A DNA stretch of 10,778 nucleotides from Acidobacteriota bacterium (GCA_021846065.1 JAJZCP010000030.1:1-10778); one strand, 5' to 3'; counted from the stretch's first letter, positions 1 through 6,726 are shown. Translations and numbers: made by a program. The notes: generated by a model from the letters alone, not told the origin.

Positions 1-1
1 C

Positions 2-394
2 TATGAAGCCGCGCGATGGCTGCTGTTGCCGATCGATTTTTTGTCCTCACCGAACCTGCAAAAACTGGACAGCGAGCAGCAACAGATCAGCCCGCCAGAC
101 AAATCCCTGCCCTTGACCCTCACCGCATCGGCCAGCGCTTCCGCTGCTTCCTGGAAACTGACGGGCGTACGTCTGGATACATCTCTGCATAGCGCGGATA
201 TTGCGCTCACCTACGAAGGCAGCGGCACCACGGACCCGGTGGCTGCGCGAGCAGAAGCGGTCAGCGTCATGAGCGCCCTGCTGCGCGTTCATCCTGACCT
301 GCGCAAAAACTTCCACGGACTCTGGGCCTACTCACAGAAAAACGGTGCGCATACCTACGCCATTGAATTGCCGATGACTCAGATTCCACAATGA
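2..394 (+). CDS. C-terminal part of an unrecognised protein (5' end outside window)
   Basis: The reading frame is open from the left edge and ends at TGA 392-394, giving about 130 visible residues. Its start is probably upstream: there is no convincing ribosome binding site before the in-window TTG at 26, and coding-like sequence (starting YEAARWLLLP) continues to the edge. The visible part has a hydrophobic opening segment, a Gln/Ser/Pro-rich stretch, an Ala/Ser-rich run, then a mixed globular-looking region ending in ELPMTQIPQ. I recognise no domain and assign no function. The stop overlaps the start of the NUDIX gene as ATGA (391-394), so the two are very likely co-transcribed and translationally coupled. 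That this is a real gene is supported by the overlap and by continuous open frame; what it does is unknown. Confidence 0.7.
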   Translation, partial: YEAARWLLLPIDFLSSPNLQKLDSEQQQISPPDKSLPLTLTASASASAASWKLTGVRLDTSLHSADIALTYEGSGTTDPVAARAEAVSVMSALLRVHPDLRKNFHGLWAYSQKNGAHTYAIELPMTQIPQ

Positions 395-888
395 GCGCTT
401 CCGCTCCAGCCGATGCCGTGATGATTCGCCGCGAATTTCCAGCCGCTCCTTTGCTCGGCGTCGGCGCTTTCGTCTTTGCCGCAGATGGCTCTCTGCTCAT
501 GATTCAACGAGCGCAGGAACCGGCGCGCGGCCAGTGGTCCATCCCCGGCGGCCTTGTCGAAGTCGGCGAATCCCTTCACGCTGCCGTCGCGCGTGAGGTC
601 CACGAAGAGACCGGCCTGCTCGTCGAGCCGATTGCGATGGTTGAAGTCGTCGAGCGCATTCTGCGCGAAGAAGCAGACGCTGCGCGCGTCCGTTACCACT
701 ACGTTCTGACCGATTATCTCTGCCGCGTCACCGGCGGCACGCTCGTCGCAGGCAGCGACGCAGCTCAAGCCTGCTGGGTTCCAGCATCCGCGTGGCAGCC
801 CGAGGCCAGCACAATGATCGAAGGCTTCACGCGCCCGGTATTGCACAAAGCATGGTCGCTCTGGAGCGAGCACAGAACCGCAAGCTGA
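391..888 (+). CDS. NUDIX hydrolase
   Basis: This 165-residue protein carries a complete Nudix box at residues 54-76, matching G-x5-E-x7-REV-x-EE-x-GL exactly (G54, E60, R68, E69, E72, E73, G75), the site that binds the divalent metal and diphosphate. The preceding QWSIPGG is typical of the family. NUDIX enzymes hydrolyse nucleoside diphosphates linked to another moiety; the sequence alone does not tell whether the substrate is an oxidised nucleotide, ADP-ribose, NADH or something else. Length is normal for a single-domain member. I chose ATG 391 because it overlaps the upstream stop as ATGA; a second in-frame ATG at 421 (residue 11) is a possible alternative, since neither has a strong ribosome binding site. 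The gene meets ubiX tail to tail with only six bases between stops. Confidence 0.93.
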   Translation: MSASAPADAVMIRREFPAAPLLGVGAFVFAADGSLLMIQRAQEPARGQWSIPGGLVEVGESLHAAVAREVHEETGLLVEPIAMVEVVERILREEADAARVRYHYVLTDYLCRVTGGTLVAGSDAAQACWVPASAWQPEASTMIEGFTRPVLHKAWSLWSEHRTAS

Positions 889-894
889 TCTCGC

Positions 895-1521
895 TCAATC
901 GTCTTCCCGCCAGACATACGCATCTTCCTGCGGCAGCCCCAGATGCGCCAGCACGCGACAGACAAACTGCCGCGCCATCTCTTCCGAGTCCATCGGGCGA
1001 TTATAAAAAGCGGGAATCACCGGAAAGATCACCGCGTCGGCCTCTGCCGCAAGCTGCATATTGCGCAGGTGAATCCGGTTCAGTGGTGTCTCTCGCACGC
1101 ACAGGATGAGCGGTCGTCGCTCCTTGAGCGTTACGTCCGCCGCGCGCGCAATCAGCGTATTGGCCAGGCCATTGGCAATGGCCGCCAGCGTGCCCATGCT
1201 GCACGGCAGCACGATCATGCCATCGCTGGGATAGCTGCCGCTGGCAATTGAGGCCCCGATGTCACTCTCCGACAGTTGTGTCGTCTTTTGCGGCGCATGG
1301 CCCAGCAGCCGCTCCAGCAGTTGATTGCGTCCCGACAGATCAAGCTCTTCCGCCATCACGCGCAGCGAATTCTCCGACGGCAGAAAGTGAACCTTCCCCA
1401 CGCGTTCATCCTCTTCCAGCGCCCGCAGCATCCGCCGCGCAACGACGGCTCCGCTGGCGCCCGTCACGGCGACCGTCAGATTCCATCTACGCTCCGCGCG
1501 GCTCATATCTGGCTCGCTCAT
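895..1521 (-). CDS. ubiX: Flavin prenyltransferase UbiX
   Basis: UbiX joins dimethylallyl phosphate to reduced FMN to make prenylated FMN, the cofactor of UbiD-type decarboxylases. The 208-residue protein has the FMN-binding TGASGA loop (residues 20-25), the PCSMGTLAAIANG segment (106-118), and the ADVTLKERRPLIL and VRETPLNRIH blocks (128-152) that mark this family. E50, R126, K133, R143 and Y173 align by position with active-site residues known from the Pseudomonas enzyme. Length is close to the usual size. The ATG at 1519-1521 overlaps the purB stop as ATGA, so translation is probably coupled; an in-frame ATG five codons later (residue 6) is possible. No ubiD homologue is visible, so the decarboxylase served (quinone or aromatic acid metabolism) cannot be named. 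The separate Pad1/bacterial phenolic-acid branch is very similar, but UbiX is the general call. Confidence 0.93.
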   Translation of the reverse strand: MSEPDMSRAERRWNLTVAVTGASGAVVARRMLRALEEDERVGKVHFLPSENSLRVMAEELDLSGRNQLLERLLGHAPQKTTQLSESDIGASIASGSYPSDGMIVLPCSMGTLAAIANGLANTLIARAADVTLKERRPLILCVRETPLNRIHLRNMQLAAEADAVIFPVIPAFYNRPMDSEEMARQFVCRVLAHLGLPQEDAYVWREDD

Positions 1522-2846
1522 GCCTGCCCACCTGCGCCGGCGTCCAGCACACGGGCAAAGATCGCGTCCACATGCTTCAGTTGACGCCGCATATCGAAGG
1601 TGCGCTCCAGTTGTTGCGGCGTCAACAACGCTGTTATCTCAGCATCGCGCGCGACCTCTTCGCGAAAGACCAGATCGTCTTTCCAGGCGCGCATCGCGTG
1701 GCCCTGCACCAGCCGATACGCATCCTCGCGCAGCATGCCAGCTTCGGCCAGGTCCAGCAGCAGTTGCCCGCTGAAGATCAGTCCGCCGGTGCTTTCCAGA
1801 TTGCGCAGCATCCGCGCCGGATACACCAGCAGGCGGTCGATCAGGTCGGTCGTCTTTGCCAGCAGATAGTGCATCAGGATCGTCGAATCGGGAAAGATCA
1901 CCCGCTCCACGGATGAGTGCGAGATATCCCGCTCATGCCACAGCGCCACATTCTCCAGCGCCGCCTGTGCATTCCCGCGCAGCACACGCGCCAACCCGCT
2001 GATCTGCTCGCTCACAATCGGATTCTTCTTGTGCGGCATCGCCGAGGAGCCTTTCTGCTTCTCGCTGAAGTACTCCTGCGCTTCCCTCACCTCGGTGCGT
2101 TGCAGGTGTCGAATCTCCACCGCAATCTTGTCCAGCGTCGATCCCATCACGGCCAGCGTTCCAATGTACGCGGCATGCCGGTCGCGCTGGATGACCTGCG
2201 TGGCCACCGGTGCAGGTCGCAGCCCCAGCCGCGCGCAGATGCGCTCTTCGTGTTCCGGCTTCAAATGGCCAAACGTGCCCACAGCGCCGGAGAGCTTGCC
2301 CACGCGCATATCCTCCGTCGCTGCATCGAAGCGCACCAGATTCCGCTGCATCTCCGCATACCAGTTCAGCAGCTTCAGGCCAAAGGTTGTCGGCTCGGCA
2401 TGGATACCATGTGTGCGTCCAATCGTCGGCGTCTCCTTGAACTCCAACGCGCGACGAAGCAGCACCGCAAGAAATCTCTCCATCGAGGCACGAATCATCT
2501 CCGAGGCCGACTTCACCTGAAGCGCCTGCGCTGTATCCACCACGTCGTTCGAGGTCAGCCCGTAGTGCAGCCACCGCGAAGCATCCGCCTGTCCCTGCGC
2601 CTTCAGCGACTCCGCCACCGCCGTTGTGAAGGCGATTACGTCGTGGCGTACCTCGGCTTCAATCGCCTGAATCCTCGCCACGGAGAAGCTTGCTTTTTCG
2701 GCAATCGCCTGCGCAGCCGCTGCCGGAATCACTCCATCCTCCGCCAGCACCAGGCTTGCCGCCGACTCCACCTGAAGCCAGCAGCGGTACTTCGATTCCT
2801 CGCTCCAGATTGCTCCCATCGCGGGCAGCGTATAGCGCTCGATCAA
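1518..2846 (-). CDS. purB: Adenylosuccinate lyase
   Basis: PurB cleaves fumarate from SAICAR and from adenylosuccinate, acting twice in purine nucleotide synthesis. The 442-residue length fits bacterial PurB. The fumarase/aspartase-superfamily signature GSSAMPHKKNP is at 266-276. The other expected blocks are RHDV with H68, HYGLTSNDVVDTA (94-106), and RTHGIHAEPTTFG (144-156) with H146 as the likely catalytic histidine; K273 and E280 follow the signature pattern. The start is TTG at 2844-2846: a ribosome binding site AAGGGAA lies five bases upstream at 2852-2858, and the N-terminus IERYTLPAMGAIWS is the normal one for the family, while the next ATG would remove it. The gene lies 54 bases downstream of the glutaredoxin gene and overlaps ubiX by ATGA, suggesting one transcript of three genes. 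Nothing looks broken. Confidence 0.97.
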   Translation of the reverse strand: MIERYTLPAMGAIWSEESKYRCWLQVESAASLVLAEDGVIPAAAAQAIAEKASFSVARIQAIEAEVRHDVIAFTTAVAESLKAQGQADASRWLHYGLTSNDVVDTAQALQVKSASEMIRASMERFLAVLLRRALEFKETPTIGRTHGIHAEPTTFGLKLLNWYAEMQRNLVRFDAATEDMRVGKLSGAVGTFGHLKPEHEERICARLGLRPAPVATQVIQRDRHAAYIGTLAVMGSTLDKIAVEIRHLQRTEVREAQEYFSEKQKGSSAMPHKKNPIVSEQISGLARVLRGNAQAALENVALWHERDISHSSVERVIFPDSTILMHYLLAKTTDLIDRLLVYPARMLRNLESTGGLIFSGQLLLDLAEAGMLREDAYRLVQGHAMRAWKDDLVFREEVARDAEITALLTPQQLERTFDMRRQLKHVDAIFARVLDAGAGGQA

Positions 2847-2851
2847 CGTCG

Positions 2852-2858
2852 TTCCCTT
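2852..2858 (-). promoter_or_regulatory. Ribosome binding site deciding the purB TTG start
   Basis: On the minus strand the sequence reads AAGGGAA, followed by five bases and then TTG (2846-2844). It is the reason for accepting a TTG start, because the next in-frame ATG is ten codons downstream and would delete conserved N-terminal residues. Confidence 0.6.
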
Positions 2859-2900
2859 TCCCTGGTCAGTCTTCCACCCTGGCGCGCAATCATCCGCACC

Positions 2901-3155
2901 CTACACAGATACGCCAAGTCTGCGATTCAGTTCCACATACAGCAATCCCTCGCCCGGTCGATACGGCTGGAACCACTCGCCGTCGATGACCATCTGCGGA
3001 ATCGCACGCTTGCCCACGCGGCGAATCACTTCCTCGGCAGCGCCAGGCGTCTCCTCAATGTCGATTTCCTCGTAAGCGATGCCATGCTCGCTCAGGTAAT
3101 GTTTCGCCGCACGGCAATCTCGGCACCAAGATGCGGAATAAAGCACAATTTGCAT
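2901..3155 (-). CDS. Glutaredoxin-like thiol-disulfide protein
   Basis: This small 84-residue protein has a single thioredoxin-fold domain: beta strand IVLYS, redox motif C11-R-D-C14 at the start of the first helix, and the cis-proline region AIPQMVIDG with P53. Length and motif order fit the glutaredoxin/NrdH/mycoredoxin group, which reduces disulfides or mixed thiols in the cytoplasm. The active-site residues (CRDC) differ from the classical CPYC, and the C-terminal WFQPYRPGEG segment replaces the usual glycine-rich GGxDD glutathione-binding signature, so the electron donor cannot be assigned. The ATG at 3153-3155 has no recognisable ribosome binding site. A TACAAT hexamer sits six bases upstream (3162-3167, minus strand), which would fit a leaderless transcript. 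It precedes purB by 54 bases in the same direction and is divergent from the cupin gene. Confidence 0.88.
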   Translation of the reverse strand: MQIVLYSASWCRDCRAAKHYLSEHGIAYEEIDIEETPGAAEEVIRRVGKRAIPQMVIDGEWFQPYRPGEGLLYVELNRRLGVSV

Positions 3156-3168
3156 ACACTGATTGTAT
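3154..3168. promoter_or_regulatory. Short inverted repeat with -10-like hexamer at the divergent start
   Basis: ATACA (3154-3158) and TGTAT (3164-3168) form a perfect 5-bp inverted repeat with a five-base centre. It covers the glutaredoxin start codon and the TACAAT hexamer on the minus strand. It lies in the 51-base gap between divergent genes, where an operator would act on the glutaredoxin side. No good -35 box is present, so this is a weak call. Confidence 0.25.
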
Positions 3169-3206
3169 CGCCGCAGATCTGAGACAATCCCCCTCGCGGC
3201 CCAGAC

Positions 3207-3728
3207 ATGCCCATGAACCCACTGCCTCTCAACGCACTTCCGATGAACGCAGCACGGATCAAAAAGCTACTTGCGCTGGAACCCCATCCCGTGGAAGGCG
3301 GCAGCTACCGTCGCACCTATGCCTCGTCGCAACATCTCCTTGCCAGCAACGGCTCGCGTCCTGCAGCCACGGCGATTTATTACCTGCTCGAACCGGGCAC
3401 ATTCTCTGAGATGCATCGCCTGGTCTCAGACGAAATCTTCCACTTCTACCTTGGCGATCCCGTCGAAATGCTCCAGCTCTGGCCCGACGGCTCTCATCGG
3501 CGCATCGTGCTTGGCCCGCGCATCGACCAGGGGCAATCCGTGCAGACGCTTGTTCCCGCGGGCGTCTGGCAGGGGACGCGCCTTCTCGATGCAGGGCAAT
3601 TTGTGCTGCTTGGCTGCACCGTCACTCCCGGCTTCGATTTCACAGATTACGAAAGCGGCGTCTGCACCCAGCTCGCCGCGCAATGGCCCGACGCGGCCAC
3701 TCTCATTCAGTCGCTCACCCGCCAATAG
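3207..3728 (+). CDS. Cupin_5 / DUF985 family protein
   Basis: The 173-residue product matches the DUF985 (cupin_5) family: HPVEGGSYRRTY near the start (27-38), the ATAIYYLLEPG strand (54-64), EMHRLVSDEIFHFYLGDP (68-85), and the terminal block AGQFVLLGCTVTPGFDFTDYE (129-149). H70, E76 and H79 fall where cupins usually place metal or ligand contacts. The family is a single small beta-barrel with no generally established reaction, so I name the fold and not an activity. The start is uncertain: ATGs at 3207, 3213 and 3243 are all in frame, none with a clear ribosome binding site, and the conserved domain begins only around residue 16. It is transcribed alone, divergent from the glutaredoxin gene and convergent with the racemase gene (27 bases between stops). 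Confidence 0.88.
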   Translation: MPMNPLPLNALPMNAARIKKLLALEPHPVEGGSYRRTYASSQHLLASNGSRPAATAIYYLLEPGTFSEMHRLVSDEIFHFYLGDPVEMLQLWPDGSHRRIVLGPRIDQGQSVQTLVPAGVWQGTRLLDAGQFVLLGCTVTPGFDFTDYESGVCTQLAAQWPDAATLIQSLTRQ

Positions 3729-3738
3729 CGCTCAGCGC
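3728..3738. repeat. Tiny dyad between convergent stops
   Basis: GCGC-TCA-GCGC spans the end of the cupin gene stop codon and the following bases. With a 4-bp stem and no U-run it is a poor terminator candidate, but it is the only dyad in the 27-base gap between the convergent cupin and racemase genes. Confidence 0.2.
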
Positions 3739-3755
3739 GACGCAGGCACGCAACA

Positions 3756-4883
3756 TCACACAGCAACCGCAACGCGCGCCTGGATGTGTTCCTTGCGCAC
3801 CGTCAGCTTCTCCACACGATCCAGGCGCACGGAAAATCCCCGCCCCGGCATCTCCGGAATCATGATCTCCCCCTGCGAAGAAACGGTAACCTCCGGCTCG
3901 ATGATGTCCTCGGTCCAATACCGCCTGGAAGCGGAGACATCGCCGGGCAGGGAGAAATTGGCCAGCGTGGAAAGAGCAATGTTGTGCGAGCGCCCGATGC
4001 CGGACTCCAGCATTCCGCCGCACCAGACCGGAATCCCGCGCTCATAGGCCGCATTATGCACGGCAATCGCCTCGGAGAATCCGCCCACGCGCCCCAGTTT
4101 AATGTTGATGATACGGCAGGACTCCATCTCGATCGCCGCCAGCGCATCGCGCCGGTTGCGAATGGATTCATCCAGGCAGATAGCCGTCGCAAGCCGCTTT
4201 TGCAGCATCGAGTGGAAGTAGAAATCATCGTGCCACAGCGGCTGCTCGATCATCAGCAGATCAAATGCCTCAAACTGCATCAGGTGGTCCTGATCCTTCA
4301 GCCGATAGGCCGAGTTTGCATCGCAGCTCAGCGTAATCGCCGGGAAGCGATTGCGCACGCGGTCGAAGACCTCAACATCCCAGCCCGGCTTGCACTTCAG
4401 CTTGATGCGCTGATAGCCGGCTGCAACCTCGCGCTCGATCATCTCCAGCAACGCTTCGATGCTCGGCTGAATTCCGATCGAGACCCCGCACGGAATCCTA
4501 TCGCGCGTTCCGCCCAGCAGATGGCTGAGCGAGATTCCCTTCCGCTGCGCTTCCAGGTCCCAGATCGCATTCTCCAGCGTTGCCTTGGCCATGCGGTTGC
4601 CGCGCACCTGGCTGAAAAAACGTGGAATCTGCCCGCCGTGTTCCGGCTCCGCAGCGGCCAACAATGGCCCAAGCTCATCCACGATCACCTGCCAGCACGA
4701 ATCCACCGATTCCTCGGAAAAGTGCGGATGCTCGCCAGCCGTGCATTCGCCCCAGCCAATCAATCCCTCTGAATGCACCTCGGCCAGCACCACGCGGCGA
4801 TCCCGCGTAACGCCAAAGCTGGTTTGAAACGGTCGCACCAGCGGCAGGTTCAGTTCGCGCAGATAAATTGCGTCAATCTTCAT
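3756..4883 (-). CDS. menC: N-succinylamino-acid racemase / o-succinylbenzoate synthase (enolase superfamily)
   Basis: The 375-residue protein is a full-length muconate-lactonizing-type enolase-superfamily member of the OSBS/NSAR (N-acylamino acid racemase) branch. It has the KLKCKPGWD motif with acid/base lysines K161 and K163, metal ligands D188 (CDAN), E213 (MIEQPL) and D238 (CLDES), and the second catalytic lysine K262 (NIKLGRVGG). The VWCGGMLESGIGR and NFSLPGDVSAS blocks are typical of this branch. Members dehydrate SHCHC to o-succinylbenzoate in menaquinone synthesis, racemise N-succinylamino acids, or do both. The adjacent GNAT gene favours a role in N-succinylamino acid metabolism; no other men gene is in view, so menC is a family symbol here. 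I chose ATG 4881-4883 because AAGGA lies eight bases upstream; the ATG three codons earlier (4892) overlaps that ribosome binding site. Confidence 0.9.
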   Translation of the reverse strand: MKIDAIYLRELNLPLVRPFQTSFGVTRDRRVVLAEVHSEGLIGWGECTAGEHPHFSEESVDSCWQVIVDELGPLLAAAEPEHGGQIPRFFSQVRGNRMAKATLENAIWDLEAQRKGISLSHLLGGTRDRIPCGVSIGIQPSIEALLEMIEREVAAGYQRIKLKCKPGWDVEVFDRVRNRFPAITLSCDANSAYRLKDQDHLMQFEAFDLLMIEQPLWHDDFYFHSMLQKRLATAICLDESIRNRRDALAAIEMESCRIINIKLGRVGGFSEAIAVHNAAYERGIPVWCGGMLESGIGRSHNIALSTLANFSLPGDVSASRRYWTEDIIEPEVTVSSQGEIMIPEMPGRGFSVRLDRVEKLTVRKEHIQARVAVAV

Positions 4884-4930
4884 CGCTGTCATCCTTTTTT
4901 AGGGGGAAGCACTCTATAGGGTATCGCTCA

Positions 4931-4948
4931 CCGGAACCTCGGTTCAGG
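4931..4948. promoter_or_regulatory. 18-bp dyad upstream of the racemase gene, possible operator
   Basis: CCGGAACC-TC-GGTTCAGG is a two-fold symmetric sequence with seven of eight half-site positions matching. It lies about 50 bases upstream of the chosen racemase start, in the 95-base gap after the GNAT gene. On the minus strand a TATAGA (4918-4913) sits downstream of it as a weak -10 candidate, and the dyad covers the place a -35 box would occupy, where no consensus is seen. A regulator-controlled internal promoter is inferred only. Confidence 0.35.
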
Positions 4949-4978
4949 CCATCCTTACAGCGACCAGAGGGATCATTA

Positions 4979-5794
4979 CTATCCTGCCACAGCCGGGTCC
5001 ATCTTCCCCAACAGAAAACAACCGTTTCCTGCTCCATCGACGCGGTAATCCACCACCGCCAGCCCGCGACGGAAAGCATCCTGCAAGCGCTCTCGATTCC
5101 GAGTCTGCACCTCCTCGGCCAGCGATCGCGTACGCTCCTCTGCTTTCCAGGCGTAAACCGCTTTCGGCACAATCACCTGCTCGTCTTCCTGCAACCCGGT
5201 GGTTTCATCTCGATCATTTGCTTGCTCGGACAGCCGCGCCGCTACCCGCGCAGAATCCATGCTCCACTCCGCCACCAGCCGATCCGTCGGCAAGCCGCCC
5301 TGCAACCGCGAACTTGAACTGCCATAGAAATTCGGCTCATAGCGCCGCACAATCGCTCCCAGCCGGTGAATGTTCAGATGTGCGTTCTTGATCTCCAACG
5401 GATCGAAGGTCCACTCCATGTGCGTGATTCCGCGCCGCAGGGCATCCTCGCGCTGCGCCAGCTTCAGCCTCCGACCGATGCCCGCATTCCGATATCCCTC
5501 GCGCACGGCGAGCATGTGCGAGTGAAGATAGCTCACAGGACGCCCAGCCGTGCCCTGCGCTTTCACGCCTGGCAGCGAAAGCGCAAATCCGATCATCTTT
5601 GCGGCGCTGCCCAGCTCCTCGCTGTCGGCATTGCCTGCATCAAACGCGCCAATCACCTGGCCGCCGATCTTCTGTGCCACCAGGAATACCCGCCGCGGAA
5701 TTACATCTCCATCCGCATAGCCCCACACGTCTATCTGCAACTGCACACAGGCTTCCAGCTCCTCCAGCCCGCGGCACTCACGCATCGCAATCAT
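4979..5794 (-). CDS. COG3375-type GNAT acyltransferase, likely amino-acid N-succinyltransferase
   Basis: The 271-residue protein has a GNAT fold with the acyl-CoA pyrophosphate-binding motif RNAGIG (102-107) after the strand SYLHSHMLAV, and the block WTFDPLEIKNAHLNIHRLGA (128-147) followed by YEPNFYG and GLPTDRLVAEW, which I recognise as the COG3375 group. In Geobacillus, a GNAT enzyme next to an N-succinylamino acid racemase has been described as a succinyl-CoA:D-amino acid N-succinyltransferase; the same pairing here suggests a similar acyl transfer to an amino acid, but donor and acceptor are inferred. The start at 5792-5794 overlaps the mazG stop as ATGA and has GGAG eight bases upstream. 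The frame stays open 20 codons further, but that part (low-complexity, inside mazG) is not family-like. Residues 180-270 extend past the core acyltransferase block. Confidence 0.85.
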   Translation of the reverse strand: MIAMRECRGLEELEACVQLQIDVWGYADGDVIPRRVFLVAQKIGGQVIGAFDAGNADSEELGSAAKMIGFALSLPGVKAQGTAGRPVSYLHSHMLAVREGYRNAGIGRRLKLAQREDALRRGITHMEWTFDPLEIKNAHLNIHRLGAIVRRYEPNFYGSSSSRLQGGLPTDRLVAEWSMDSARVAARLSEQANDRDETTGLQEDEQVIVPKAVYAWKAEERTRSLAEEVQTRNRERLQDAFRRGLAVVDYRVDGAGNGCFLLGKMDPAVAG

Positions 5795-6726
5795 TTCGCC
5801 TGCTCCATCGACTGCTTTTCTTCGTTGGCCAGCGCCTGCTTGGCCCGCCGCCACAACTCTTCCAGTTCACTTGCTTTCGCCTGTTCCAGCGCCTGTCCGC
5901 TCATCGCTTCCATCCACGCAAAGCGCCGACGGAAACGCAGATTGGCTCCGCGCAGCGCCATCTCCGCATCCACGCCAAGATGCCGCGCCAGTTGCGCCGC
6001 AGTAAAAAGCAGATCGCCCAGTTCGGCTTCCATCCGCGCCTGTCGCGCAGGAGCGTCCTCCGGCTCGCGCGCCTCAGCCACCAGTTCTTCGGTCTCTTCA
6101 GCCAGTTTCTTCAGCAGTTCGGTCCACTCCGTCCAGTCAAATCCAACCTTGGCCGCCTTGGATCCGATCTGCGCAGCCTCCGCCAGCGCAGGCTGCCCGC
6201 GCACCACGCCATCCAGCACTCCCACGCGCCCAGCATCGCCACTGTTCCGTGTTTCTGTCCGCTGTTTTTCCGCTTTCTTGATTGTTTCCCAGTTTGCCAG
6301 CACGCGCTCGGATGAACCATCCACATCCGCGTCCACCGCTGCCACATTTCCCGCCGCGCGCGAGGCCTCCTCGCCGAAGACGTGCGGATGGCGGCGCACC
6401 AGCTTGCGGTTCAGCTCCACCAGCACATCGGCCATCGAAAATCCCGCCGACTCGTGCTCCGCAGCCATCTGCGCATAGAACAGCACCTGAAGCATCAAGT
6501 CGCCCAGTTCCTCGCGCAGATTTCCCCAGTCCCGGCGCTCGATTGCATCCAGCACCTCCCAGGTCTCTTCCAGCGTATATTTCCGAATCGAATCGAAGTC
6601 CTGCTTCCGGTCCCACGGACATCCGTCCGGCCCACGCAACCGCGCCATGATCCGCACCGACTCGGCAAACTGCTCCGCCGCTCGGGTCGCACTCTCTGGC
6701 GGCTCATGCTTCATGCCACTTTGCAT
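5791..6726 (-). CDS. mazG: Nucleoside triphosphate pyrophosphohydrolase MazG, two-domain
   Basis: MazG hydrolyses (d)NTPs to monophosphates and pyrophosphate, cleaning the nucleotide pool. The N-terminal domain has CPWDRKQDFDSIRKYTLEET (36-55) with E53/E54/E57 and EELGDLMLQV (72-81) supplying the acidic metal site. The second MazG domain follows GFDW (195-198): AEETEELVAEA (209-219) and EAELGDLLFTAAQLAR (233-248). RKLVRRHPHVFG and NWETIKKAEK between them are normal family features. At 311 residues it is longer than the E. coli protein (263), due to a loop around residues 122-141 and a charged tail that ends in Gln/Glu-rich sequence. The start ATG 6724-6726 has only a weak GAG upstream; ATG at residue 5 is the alternative. 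It overlaps the GNAT gene by ATGA and is divergent from the prepilin peptidase gene. Confidence 0.95.
   Translation of the reverse strand: MQSGMKHEPPESATRAAEQFAESVRIMARLRGPDGCPWDRKQDFDSIRKYTLEETWEVLDAIERRDWGNLREELGDLMLQVLFYAQMAAEHESAGFSMADVLVELNRKLVRRHPHVFGEEASRAAGNVAAVDADVDGSSERVLANWETIKKAEKQRTETRNSGDAGRVGVLDGVVRGQPALAEAAQIGSKAAKVGFDWTEWTELLKKLAEETEELVAEAREPEDAPARQARMEAELGDLLFTAAQLARHLGVDAEMALRGANLRFRRRFAWMEAMSGQALEQAKASELEELWRRAKQALANEEKQSMEQAK

Noticed and set aside
1917..3182. Plus-strand open frame of about 421 codons across purB and the glutaredoxin gene
   Set aside because: Both genes on the other strand are clear family members; the antisense translation is rich in Arg/His/Leu and resembles no protein.
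3786..4772. Plus-strand open frame of about 328 codons opposite the racemase gene
   Set aside because: Same reason: shadow of a well-supported gene with intact catalytic motifs.
5795..5854. 20-codon N-terminal extension of the GNAT gene
   Set aside because: It overlaps the mazG end, is low complexity, and the start at 5794 has both a GGAG and an ATGA overlap.
5366..6478. Plus-strand open frame opposite mazG and the GNAT gene
   Set aside because: Low-complexity Ser/Arg/Ala translation, fully antisense to two recognised genes.
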